From assembly GCA_905215805.1 (NCBI GenBank), contig CAJMRL010000007.1, positions 1 to 64,000 of the forward strand: a DNA stretch of 64,000 nt, given 5' to 3'. This document shows positions 15,522 to 22,874 of this stretch, one piece after another. Origin of the DNA: an uncultured bacterium (GTDB lineage Bacteria > Bacillota > Clostridia > UBA1381). The notes under the pieces were generated by a model, which saw only the letters and a list, made by a program, of their open reading frames with translations, was not told the origin of the DNA and made no database searches. The first letter of the stretch is position 1; each line of letters begins with the position of its first letter. Made by a program: the position numbers and the translations under genes.

Positions 15522-17111
15522 ATGGAAAATAAAATGTTTTGCTTTCAATGTGAACAGACTGCCGGATGTGCAGGCTGTACAGGAAATATGGGTGTATGCG
15601 GAAAATCATCTGCCACGGCAAAATTACAGGATGAGCTTACAGGTGCACTTATTGCATTGTCAAAGAACGTCGATAACGGAACTAAAGTAGAGGATACTAC
15701 AACTAAATTGATTATTGAAGGATTATTTACAACTGTAACGAATGTGAATTTTAACGATAAAACTATAAATTTGATTATCGATAAAGTCCGCAAGGAAACA
15801 CAGCGCATATCCTTTTCAAAGGGATTATGCAGCTCTGAACTAAGCTATGATATGTCTGAAATATGGAATAGCAATGAGGACATACGTTCACTTAAATCAC
15901 TCATATTATTCGGTATACGCGGTATTGCAGCCTACGCATACCATGCAATGGTGCTTGGATATACAAATGATGAAGTAAATCAATTTTTCTTTAAAGCGCT
16001 TTCCGCTTTAGGAGAAAATTTAAGTATCGATGAACTTCTTCCTATTGTTATGGAGGTTGGAAAAATCAATCTTTCATGTATGGAATTGCTTGATACTGCA
16101 AATACAAAAACTTATGGCGATCCATCACCCGTTACTGTCCCTCTTACAGTAGAGAAGGGTCCATTCATTATAATTACAGGTCATGACCTGCTTGATTTAA
16201 AATTGCTTTTGGAGCAAACTAAGGACAAGGGCATAAATATATATACTCACGGAGAAATGCTGCCTGCGCATGCTTATCCAGAATTAAAAAAATATACTCA
16301 CCTTAAAGGCAATTTCGGAACAGCATGGCAAAACCAGCAAAAAGAATTTTCAGATGTACCCGCGCCGATATTATTTACAACAAATTGTCTTATGCCCCCT
16401 AAACCAAGCTATGCTGACCGCGTGTTTACAACTGATGTTGTTTCTTTTCCCGATATTGTGCATATAGATGAAAATAAGGATTTTACACCTATAATCGAGA
16501 AGGCGTTAGAACTCGGAGGCTTTAGTGAAGATAAAGAATTCACCGGTATTAACGGCGGAAATTCTGTAGTTACCGGATTCGGTCATAACGCAGTTTTAAG
16601 CTCTGCTGGTGAAATTGTTGACGCTGTTAAAGCAGGCACTATAAAGCATTTCTTCCTTGTAGGCGGATGCGATGGAGCACGTACAGGGCGCAATTATTAT
16701 ACAGAATTTGTAAAGAAGACTCCTTCCGATACAATTGTTCTTACTCTTGCTTGCGGAAAATACCGTTTTAACGACCTTAAGCTCGGAAATATAGGCAAGT
16801 TTCCAAGAATTATGGACATGGGACAATGTAACGACGCATACAGCGCTATAAAGGTAGCTGTTGCTTTGGCTGACGCTTTTAAATGTGAAGTAAGTGATCT
16901 ACCATTGTCTATGATATTATCATGGTATGAACAAAAAGCAGTCTGCATACTATTAACACTGCTGTATCTTGGTATAAAAAATATTCGCCTTGGGCCCACG
17001 CTTCCGGCATTTATATCTCCGAATATACTGAAATATCTTTCGGATAATTTTAATATAGCTCCTATAACTACACCTGATGACGATTTGAAGTGTATTTTAA
17101 ATCAGTCTTAA
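15522..17111 (+). CDS. hcp: Hydroxylamine reductase (hybrid-cluster protein)
   Basis: Iron-sulfur-oxo enzyme that reduces hydroxylamine and acts on nitric oxide. The 529-residue protein starts with the cysteine motif CFQCEQTAGCAGCTGNMGVCGK for the [4Fe-4S] cluster and has the hybrid-cluster ligands near H/E (GHDLLD, HGEMLPAHAYPELKK), TTNCLMPP, GGCDGA, LACGKYRFN and the late GQCNDAYSAI and LSWYEQKAV motifs. Second gene of the operon, start after GAGGAGG. Control by the divergent Crp/Fnr protein is likely. Confidence 0.96.
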   Translation: MENKMFCFQCEQTAGCAGCTGNMGVCGKSSATAKLQDELTGALIALSKNVDNGTKVEDTTTKLIIEGLFTTVTNVNFNDKTINLIIDKVRKETQRISFSKGLCSSELSYDMSEIWNSNEDIRSLKSLILFGIRGIAAYAYHAMVLGYTNDEVNQFFFKALSALGENLSIDELLPIVMEVGKINLSCMELLDTANTKTYGDPSPVTVPLTVEKGPFIIITGHDLLDLKLLLEQTKDKGINIYTHGEMLPAHAYPELKKYTHLKGNFGTAWQNQQKEFSDVPAPILFTTNCLMPPKPSYADRVFTTDVVSFPDIVHIDENKDFTPIIEKALELGGFSEDKEFTGINGGNSVVTGFGHNAVLSSAGEIVDAVKAGTIKHFFLVGGCDGARTGRNYYTEFVKKTPSDTIVLTLACGKYRFNDLKLGNIGKFPRIMDMGQCNDAYSAIKVAVALADAFKCEVSDLPLSMILSWYEQKAVCILLTLLYLGIKNIRLGPTLPAFISPNILKYLSDNFNIAPITTPDDDLKCILNQS

Positions 17112-17162
17112 AAAATACAATAAATTCACATTGTTATATATGGTAGTATAATTTGTTCCGGT

Positions 17163-17206
17163 CATTATATATTGCAATTTATTTTTATAAATTGCAATAT
17201 ATAATG
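17163..17206. repeat. Perfect 20-bp AT-rich hairpin
   Basis: Two perfect 20-base arms (17163-17182 and 17187-17206) around a TTTT loop, in the 139-base gap between convergent hcp and crcB. It could serve as a transcription end for either gene, but there is no GC core or U tract. Confidence 0.7.
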
Positions 17207-17250
17207 TACTTAATATTCAAATATCTGCAAAATATTTAAACAAGCGATAA

Positions 17251-17607
17251 CTATCTTGCAATCATAATACCGCACCATACTCCTGTAATGCACCCTAATA
17301 GGCTCAATAAAATGTAGAATGCCGCACAAACGTAATTGCCGTTTTGAAGCAAATTATACGCCTCCAAAGAAAAGGTCGAAAAAGTAGTAAAACCGCCGCA
17401 TAAACCGGTTTTTAAAAACAGACTTAAATTTTGAGGAATATCTCTCTTTAAAGCAAGTCCGGTTATGTAACCTATGAGCAGGGCGCCCAAAATATTTATT
17501 ATCAATGTTAAAAGAGGAAATTCCTGCTTATACGGTATTAAGCTTATAGCATACCGGAGCATTGCCCCTAACGCACCTCCTATGCCAACAAATAGAAAAC
17601 CTAACAT
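17251..17607 (-). CDS. crcB: Fluoride exporter CrcB/Fluc
   Basis: Dual-topology fluoride channel that protects the cell from fluoride. The 118-residue protein has four membrane helices and the family motifs GGALGAMLRY (10-19), TLIINILGALLIGY (Asn in helix 2) and GGFTTFSTFS (about 71-80). Only one copy is seen, so a homodimer is expected. No fluoride riboswitch is visible in the 73 bases upstream. It follows the ABC permease on the same strand and might be read through from it. Confidence 0.92.
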   Translation of the reverse strand: MLGFLFVGIGGALGAMLRYAISLIPYKQEFPLLTLIINILGALLIGYITGLALKRDIPQNLSLFLKTGLCGGFTTFSTFSLEAYNLLQNGNYVCAAFYILLSLLGCITGVWCGIMIAR

Positions 17608-17680
17608 TCTACTAAAATCCTTTCCTTATAAACTGTAAACAATAAATTATTACTGTAATTTTTATTATATTTCCTTAAAC

Positions 17681-20134
17681 TTATTCACCGTTTCTTATTC
17701 TGTCAATCAAACTTTCCTTATTGACGCATTTATTTATAAAATACGTTATTAGCAGCTGTCCTATAACAAGCACTGATGCTAAAGCAATTGTTTCCATAAG
17801 CGGATAATGATATGCTGATACACTCATAAAATGAGAATTTTTTGCCCATAAAAATATCAAATATCCCAAAATGTTTCCTAATGTTACCGATGCTAATAAT
17901 GTTCCCGCAATAATGACCATTCCCTCTCCGGCAAGCATTTTTGTCAGCTGTTTGTTTGAAAGACCTATCGCCTGTAATACTCCAAGCTCCCTCTTTCTCG
18001 TTATTATGCTTGTAACCATTGTATTTATTAAATTCATAAAGCCTATTACTGCTATCATCAATAATATTGCATACATTGGATATTTCACAACATTTACCGA
18101 TGCTGCTCCAAGCTCTATTTCCTCATCATATGAATAAAGCCTAAAATATTCATTTGTTTTTTCAATTTCCTGCATGGCAGTTTTAACACTTTCATATTTG
18201 TTCTTATCTACTGATATGAATAATTCCGCTGTGCTGTCATAATTTAAATTCAGAGAGTCATACACCTCTTGAGGTATCAAGAAATCAGCCGTTCCTCCGT
18301 CATCTATGCTTGCGCTGATTTTTATTTCAAAAGGTATTTGTCTGTCGCCATCGTAAATCACAAGCGGTATAGTATCGCCTATAGTGAAACCATATTCATC
18401 AATAAAAGTATCGCTTGTAAAAACAGCGCCATGTTCCTCTATAAGCTTATCATAATCAATTTTCCCTTGTTTTACCTCTTTTTGAAATTCATCCGCCTCT
18501 TCTCTTGTCAGCGCAGACATAGTCCTGCGCTTGCCTTCTTCAAACATCTCTGACTGATATTGCGAACCTACAAGTGATTCTTTATGCCGCTCAACCATCT
18601 TCACACCGTCAATACTCTGAACTTGATCAACAAAATCATCGCTGAAAATATTCTTTTGCTGTAAACTATCAAGATTATTCTCAGTATATTCCCTGTCATT
18701 TAATGAGTAATTTAATGCAAGCCGAAAATCACCTTTTTCAATATTGCGTCTTGCAATATCCTCCGCGCTCATACTGTTGAGCGCTCCGGCAAGACTCATA
18801 AACAGCACGCAGCTCAAGCCCATAGTGATCATAGTTACAGCAGTACGGCGCTTATTTCTTAACAGATTAGCAGTACTTAATCTAAACACATTTACATTTA
18901 TATTACCTTTACGCAATTTTTTCCCTATACTGCTTTCCTGATAACGAATTGCCTCTATAGGTGAAATTTTTTCTGCCATACGCATAGGTTTCAGTAATGA
19001 AATATATACTGTAAGCAATGATACAACAATTACCGCTATCAAAACAGGGAAAGAAAACATATGCAGACTTTCAATGCTAAACGCTGTAACACTGACTTCA
19101 ATCCCCCATTTTATTACAATTGGCAGTATAAAATACGGTATTAAAAATCCCAAAATCACTCCTATAGGTATCGCTATTCCCGAAATAAACATTCCTTCTG
19201 TGAGCAGCAAATTTCTTATCTGTTTTTTTGAAGCTCCCAACGCCTTTAATTTGCCGATCTCCTGTACATCTGTAATAACGCCTACATAGTAAATACTATA
19301 TATGACAAGCCCGGAAAATACAATAATTAAAGCAGCTATTCCGAATACGATCCCCGCCATCTCTGTCCCCGGATCTGTCATAGTAAAAAGATATTCGTTA
19401 TTCAAATCAACGTTCTTCTCGTCACATCCAATATCTGATGCAATTTGCATTATCTTATTTTCAATTTCATCATAATTTAATTTATCCTCTCCTGTAACTC
19501 GTATAGATGTATTATTATATACCCTCTCATTTTGCGGTATAAATTCATTAACAAGCTCTTCTGAAACAGAAGCGCCATATGCAATACGCGTATCACTTAT
19601 ATCTAAATTTGAAACTTCTCTCTCTGAAACTATACCGCATATTACAAAATCACGTGTCTCAATTTTCCCCTCTCCCTCCGGTCGAAACGAAATGGTCACG
19701 GTATTGCCGATAACAGGTTCAGTATCCAAACGTTTAAAAAAAGCCTTTGGTCCGCATATTTCATTGGAAGCTTCAGCATACCGTCCCTCTATCAATTTGC
19801 CTATACCATGATAAATACCGCTTTTTATATCCTGAGTATAAGTTAAAAATCCATTCATTTTGCCATACTCTACTGTTGCAAAAATTTCGCTTGTTTCCAA
19901 CGACTCAACATCAACATGATTTTTAAGCATATCAACTTGATCTGCTGTAAGATTCTTTAAAGCAGCATGAACATTGCTTGAGGCTGACGCCTGCTGCCTA
20001 TTAAAATCCAGCAGTCCAACTGCCGATGTACCCAGTCCCATAAGCAGCATTGTCGTAAGCATAATAGCAATTGCCGTAAGTATTGTACGGCTCTTATTAT
20101 ATTTAATTCTGCTTTTTGCAAGTGATGTAATCAT
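17681..20134 (-). CDS. FtsX-type ABC transporter permease
   Basis: Large membrane subunit of 817 residues: an N-terminal membrane helix (about 15-37), a large extracellular MacB-like domain (about 40-255), three helices of the first FtsX domain (about 260-390), then a repeat of the same plan (helix near 435, outside domain 455-690, FtsX domain 695-805). This ten-helix, two-FtsX-domain form is typical of peptide- or lipid-handling exporters beside two-component systems. One base separates it from the ATPase gene. Likely role: antimicrobial peptide or envelope-stress response; substrate unknown. Confidence 0.88.
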   Translation of the reverse strand: MITSLAKSRIKYNKSRTILTAIAIMLTTMLLMGLGTSAVGLLDFNRQQASASSNVHAALKNLTADQVDMLKNHVDVESLETSEIFATVEYGKMNGFLTYTQDIKSGIYHGIGKLIEGRYAEASNEICGPKAFFKRLDTEPVIGNTVTISFRPEGEGKIETRDFVICGIVSEREVSNLDISDTRIAYGASVSEELVNEFIPQNERVYNNTSIRVTGEDKLNYDEIENKIMQIASDIGCDEKNVDLNNEYLFTMTDPGTEMAGIVFGIAALIIVFSGLVIYSIYYVGVITDVQEIGKLKALGASKKQIRNLLLTEGMFISGIAIPIGVILGFLIPYFILPIVIKWGIEVSVTAFSIESLHMFSFPVLIAVIVVSLLTVYISLLKPMRMAEKISPIEAIRYQESSIGKKLRKGNINVNVFRLSTANLLRNKRRTAVTMITMGLSCVLFMSLAGALNSMSAEDIARRNIEKGDFRLALNYSLNDREYTENNLDSLQQKNIFSDDFVDQVQSIDGVKMVERHKESLVGSQYQSEMFEEGKRRTMSALTREEADEFQKEVKQGKIDYDKLIEEHGAVFTSDTFIDEYGFTIGDTIPLVIYDGDRQIPFEIKISASIDDGGTADFLIPQEVYDSLNLNYDSTAELFISVDKNKYESVKTAMQEIEKTNEYFRLYSYDEEIELGAASVNVVKYPMYAILLMIAVIGFMNLINTMVTSIITRKRELGVLQAIGLSNKQLTKMLAGEGMVIIAGTLLASVTLGNILGYLIFLWAKNSHFMSVSAYHYPLMETIALASVLVIGQLLITYFINKCVNKESLIDRIRNGE

Positions 20135-20135
20135 T

Positions 20136-20804
20136 TTATTTCACCACCTTGCCGTCTTCCAGCATTATGGTTCTATCTGCCATTTGAGCTATATCCTCAT
20201 TGTGAGTAATAACAACAAGTGTCTGTCCATATTTTTTTGCAGACAGCTTTAGCAACGCCATAACTTCATCGCCCGTTTTTGTGTCAAGATTTCCCGTAGG
20301 TTCATCAGCAAATATAATCGATGGTTTTGCTGCTATTGCGCGTGCTATAGCAGTTCTTTGCTGCTGACCTCCGGATAAAGTATTTGGTAAATTTTTTACT
20401 TTCTTATCAAGTCCAAGTGTATTTATAATATCTTTTACAAAATTAATATCAACCCTTCTTCCATCTAACCCAAGAGGAAGCACAACATTCTCCCACACAT
20501 TCAATGACGACACAAGATTAAACGCTTGAAATACAAAACCGATCTTTCTCCTGCGTATTTGAGCAAGTCTTTCTTCCGAAAATTCAGCTATATTTTTTCC
20601 GTCCAGCCATACTTCGCCTGAAGTAGGATTATCAAGTCCTCCAAGCAAATGCAATAATGTAGACTTTCCGCTGCCTGATTTTCCTACTATAGTTACAAAT
20701 TCTCCCTGCTGTATCGATATGTCAATATTATCAACTGCCTTAACTATATTTTCTCCTGAACCGTAATATTTACAAAGCTCCTTTGTTTCAAGTATTGTTT
20801 TCAT
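20136..20804 (-). CDS. ABC transporter ATP-binding protein (LolD/MacB type)
   Basis: ATPase of 222 residues driving the adjacent permease. Walker A GKSGSGKSTLLHLLGG (about 41-56), Q-loop VFQAFNLV, signature LSGGQQQR (about 144-151), Walker B IIFADEPTGNLD with catalytic Glu, and H-loop ITHNED. Full length and intact. AGGAGG precedes the ATG. An 80-base gap with repeat elements separates it from the upstream histidine kinase. Confidence 0.95.
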   Translation of the reverse strand: MKTILETKELCKYYGSGENIVKAVDNIDISIQQGEFVTIVGKSGSGKSTLLHLLGGLDNPTSGEVWLDGKNIAEFSEERLAQIRRRKIGFVFQAFNLVSSLNVWENVVLPLGLDGRRVDINFVKDIINTLGLDKKVKNLPNTLSGGQQQRTAIARAIAAKPSIIFADEPTGNLDTKTGDEVMALLKLSAKKYGQTLVVITHNEDIAQMADRTIMLEDGKVVK

Positions 20805-20832
20805 TCATATTACCTCCTCACTTGATATGGAC

Positions 20833-20888
20833 ATTATATATAATTAATCTTACATTAACCTTACAAAGAAGCTTACATTCAGCTTACA
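20833..20888 (-). promoter_or_regulatory. TGTAAG direct repeats and -10 box before ABC genes
   Basis: Reading the minus strand, four TGTAAG units occur at 20888-20883, 20877-20872, 20865-20860 and 20854-20849 (starts 11, 12 and 11 bases apart), then TATAAT at 20838-20833. Tandem 6-base units at about 11-base steps are the usual layout of OmpR/PhoB-type regulator sites that replace a -35 box. The first unit overlaps the kinase stop codon. Confidence 0.6.
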
Positions 20889-22095
20889 GCGGCAGCTGAA
20901 TTACGAATATACTCCCTTTTCCCAAACAAGACCTTACTGATACCGTACCGCCCTGTTCTTCTAAAATACTCCGTGAAAGATACAGACCTATGCCTGACCC
21001 TTCTTGATTTTTTACAATATCATTATTTCCCCTATAAAATCGGGTAAATATTTTATTTTGTTCTTCCTTTGGAATCCCAATTCCTTTGTCCTCTATTTCT
21101 ACCCTAACAAAGCTGTATAATTTTTGCACCCGTATTTGAATATCACTTCCGCATTGACTGTATTTTATCGCATTATCAAGAATATTTGCTATAGCCTCCA
21201 CTGTCCACTTCAGATCAAGATACAGCGGTATATCTTCAAATTTAGAAGTTACAATCTCTATATTCTTTTTCAAAGCCTTATGATATACAGTATTAACCGC
21301 TCCTATAATTATCTCTTTAATAGAGGTGTCAGTTTTTTGTAATGTTATCATTCCATTTTCCAAACGTGAAACATTTATCAAAGCTGACGCAAGATTTTCA
21401 AGCTTATCCATCTGAATTCTGCTTCTATTCAAAAACTCAGCCTTTTCATTTTCGGTATCTGCTTCTACATACATATCAAAGCAAGCTTTCATTGCGCTTA
21501 TCGGAGTTTTCAATTGATGTGATATATCCGTCACCAAGGTTTTGGTGTTATCATGCTCTTCATTCAAATATTCTGTTTTTAAACGCATATTTTCAGCTAA
21601 TTTTATCAATAAATCCGCGAACAAAGTGTTATTAAATATCCTCATTCTACGTTCATCACCAATAAAGCTATAATCTCCGGAAAGACAACTGTCGATAATT
21701 TCGATAAGATTATTTTCCCGAACTTTTTTTCTTTTTGATATAAATCTAAACCCTGCATATCCTCCAAATAATATACATACAGAAAATGCTAAAAGAACAG
21801 TATAATAAACAATTAAAGTTTTTTTGTACTGTTTGTTTAACTCCATTTCCGTATCATATCCATAATGCGACATGATATTTTCTCCGTAAGATTCATTTTT
21901 ATGATCTTCGTTCATAACAGCATTCACAAAAATCTGTTCAGCCTGCGGATATTCTGATAATACAGCTCCGGCAATATTATACACTCTTTGTACCTCGTTG
22001 TATTGAGCATTGTATATTACTGTTCTTACAAAAACAGTAAGAGCTGTCATTACTAATAAAATTAATGCGGTAAATATGATCACTGTTTTCCTCAA
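20884..22095 (-). CDS. Sensor histidine kinase
   Basis: Membrane kinase of 403 residues: helix 5-27, an outside domain of about 65 residues, helix about 95-117, then DHp with DISHQLKTPISAMK (phosphorylated His), and a HATPase domain with NILDNAIKY, DKGIGIP, FTRFYRG and GSGIGLYLS. It overlaps its response regulator by 4 bases. The context with an FtsX-type ABC transporter suggests sensing of an envelope-active compound. Confidence 0.93.
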   Translation of the reverse strand: MRKTVIIFTALILLVMTALTVFVRTVIYNAQYNEVQRVYNIAGAVLSEYPQAEQIFVNAVMNEDHKNESYGENIMSHYGYDTEMELNKQYKKTLIVYYTVLLAFSVCILFGGYAGFRFISKRKKVRENNLIEIIDSCLSGDYSFIGDERRMRIFNNTLFADLLIKLAENMRLKTEYLNEEHDNTKTLVTDISHQLKTPISAMKACFDMYVEADTENEKAEFLNRSRIQMDKLENLASALINVSRLENGMITLQKTDTSIKEIIIGAVNTVYHKALKKNIEIVTSKFEDIPLYLDLKWTVEAIANILDNAIKYSQCGSDIQIRVQKLYSFVRVEIEDKGIGIPKEEQNKIFTRFYRGNNDIVKNQEGSGIGLYLSRSILEEQGGTVSVRSCLGKGSIFVIQLPL

Positions 22096-22787
22096 AGCTT
22101 TTCACATTCCTTTTCCCAAATATATCCCAATCCGCGTACATTCTTTATAATGACAGGCTTTGACGGATCATCCTCAATTTTTTCACGTAAACGTCGTATA
22201 TTTACAGCCACGGTATTGTCATCAACAAAATTTCCGTCGATATCCCAAATAGCTTCCAGCAGCTGATTTTTAGATAATATCCTCATTGGATTCTGCATGA
22301 AATATGTCAGCAATTTTTGCTCATTCGCTGTAAGGCTGAGATATTCACCGTTTTTCTGGGCACGGTTCTCATCTATAAGCAGCTTTACAGAACCTGAAAG
22401 TATCATATTACTGTTTTTTTCGGCACTGCACCGTTTCATTATCACATTTACCTTTGAAATAAGAACTGCTAAAGAAAAAGGCTTTGTTATATAATCATCC
22501 GCACCTGCTTCATATCCATTTATAATATCCGTCTCAGCATCCATCGCCGTAAGAAACAAAAACATAACGTTGCTGCTTTTTCTTATTTCTGAGCAAAAAT
22601 CAAGACCGCTCCCATCCGGAAGACCTATGTCACAAATAATCAGTGGCACGCTGTGTTCATAATAAAGTCTCCTTGCTTCTTTTATTGACGCCGCCGAATA
22701 TACAATATATCCTTCCTTTGAAAGCTTTAAACTTACAGCCCGGTTCAGGCTATCGTCATCCTCCACAAGTAATATTTCTTTACTCAT
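22092..22787 (-). CDS. OmpR-family response regulator
   Basis: Response regulator of 231 residues: receiver domain with VEDDD acid pocket, CDIGLPDGSG (phosphorylated Asp about 51), LTAMD and KPF, then a winged-helix DNA-binding domain with LTANEQKLLTYF and NTVAVNIRRLREKIE. I chose ATG at 22787 (MSKEILLVED), preceded by GATGG; an upstream in-frame start adds 29 residues unlike a receiver domain. Probable binder of the TGTAAG repeats before the ABC genes. Confidence 0.93.
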   Translation of the reverse strand: MSKEILLVEDDDSLNRAVSLKLSKEGYIVYSAASIKEARRLYYEHSVPLIICDIGLPDGSGLDFCSEIRKSSNVMFLFLTAMDAETDIINGYEAGADDYITKPFSLAVLISKVNVIMKRCSAEKNSNMILSGSVKLLIDENRAQKNGEYLSLTANEQKLLTYFMQNPMRILSKNQLLEAIWDIDGNFVDDNTVAVNIRRLREKIEDDPSKPVIIKNVRGLGYIWEKECEKL

Positions 22788-22832
22788 TTTTCCATCATCC
22801 CTAACTTTTCTTAATGTTAATGAAAACATAAC

Positions 22833-22862
22833 AAAGCTGCCGCAATAGCTTGCAGCAGCTTT
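22833..22862 (-). terminator. Terminator of the GH43 gene(s)
   Basis: 13-bp stem (AAAGCTGCCGCAA with TTGCAGCAGCTTT, one G-U pair on the minus strand) and a 4-base loop, 12 bases beyond the GH43 stop codon, followed by a moderately T-rich stretch. Confidence 0.65.
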
Positions 22863-22874
22863 ATATGCTAACAA

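Noticed and set aside
17608..17680. Possible fluoride riboswitch before crcB
   Set aside because: The space has only AT-rich sequence; the conserved pseudoknot motifs of the fluoride riboswitch are not present.
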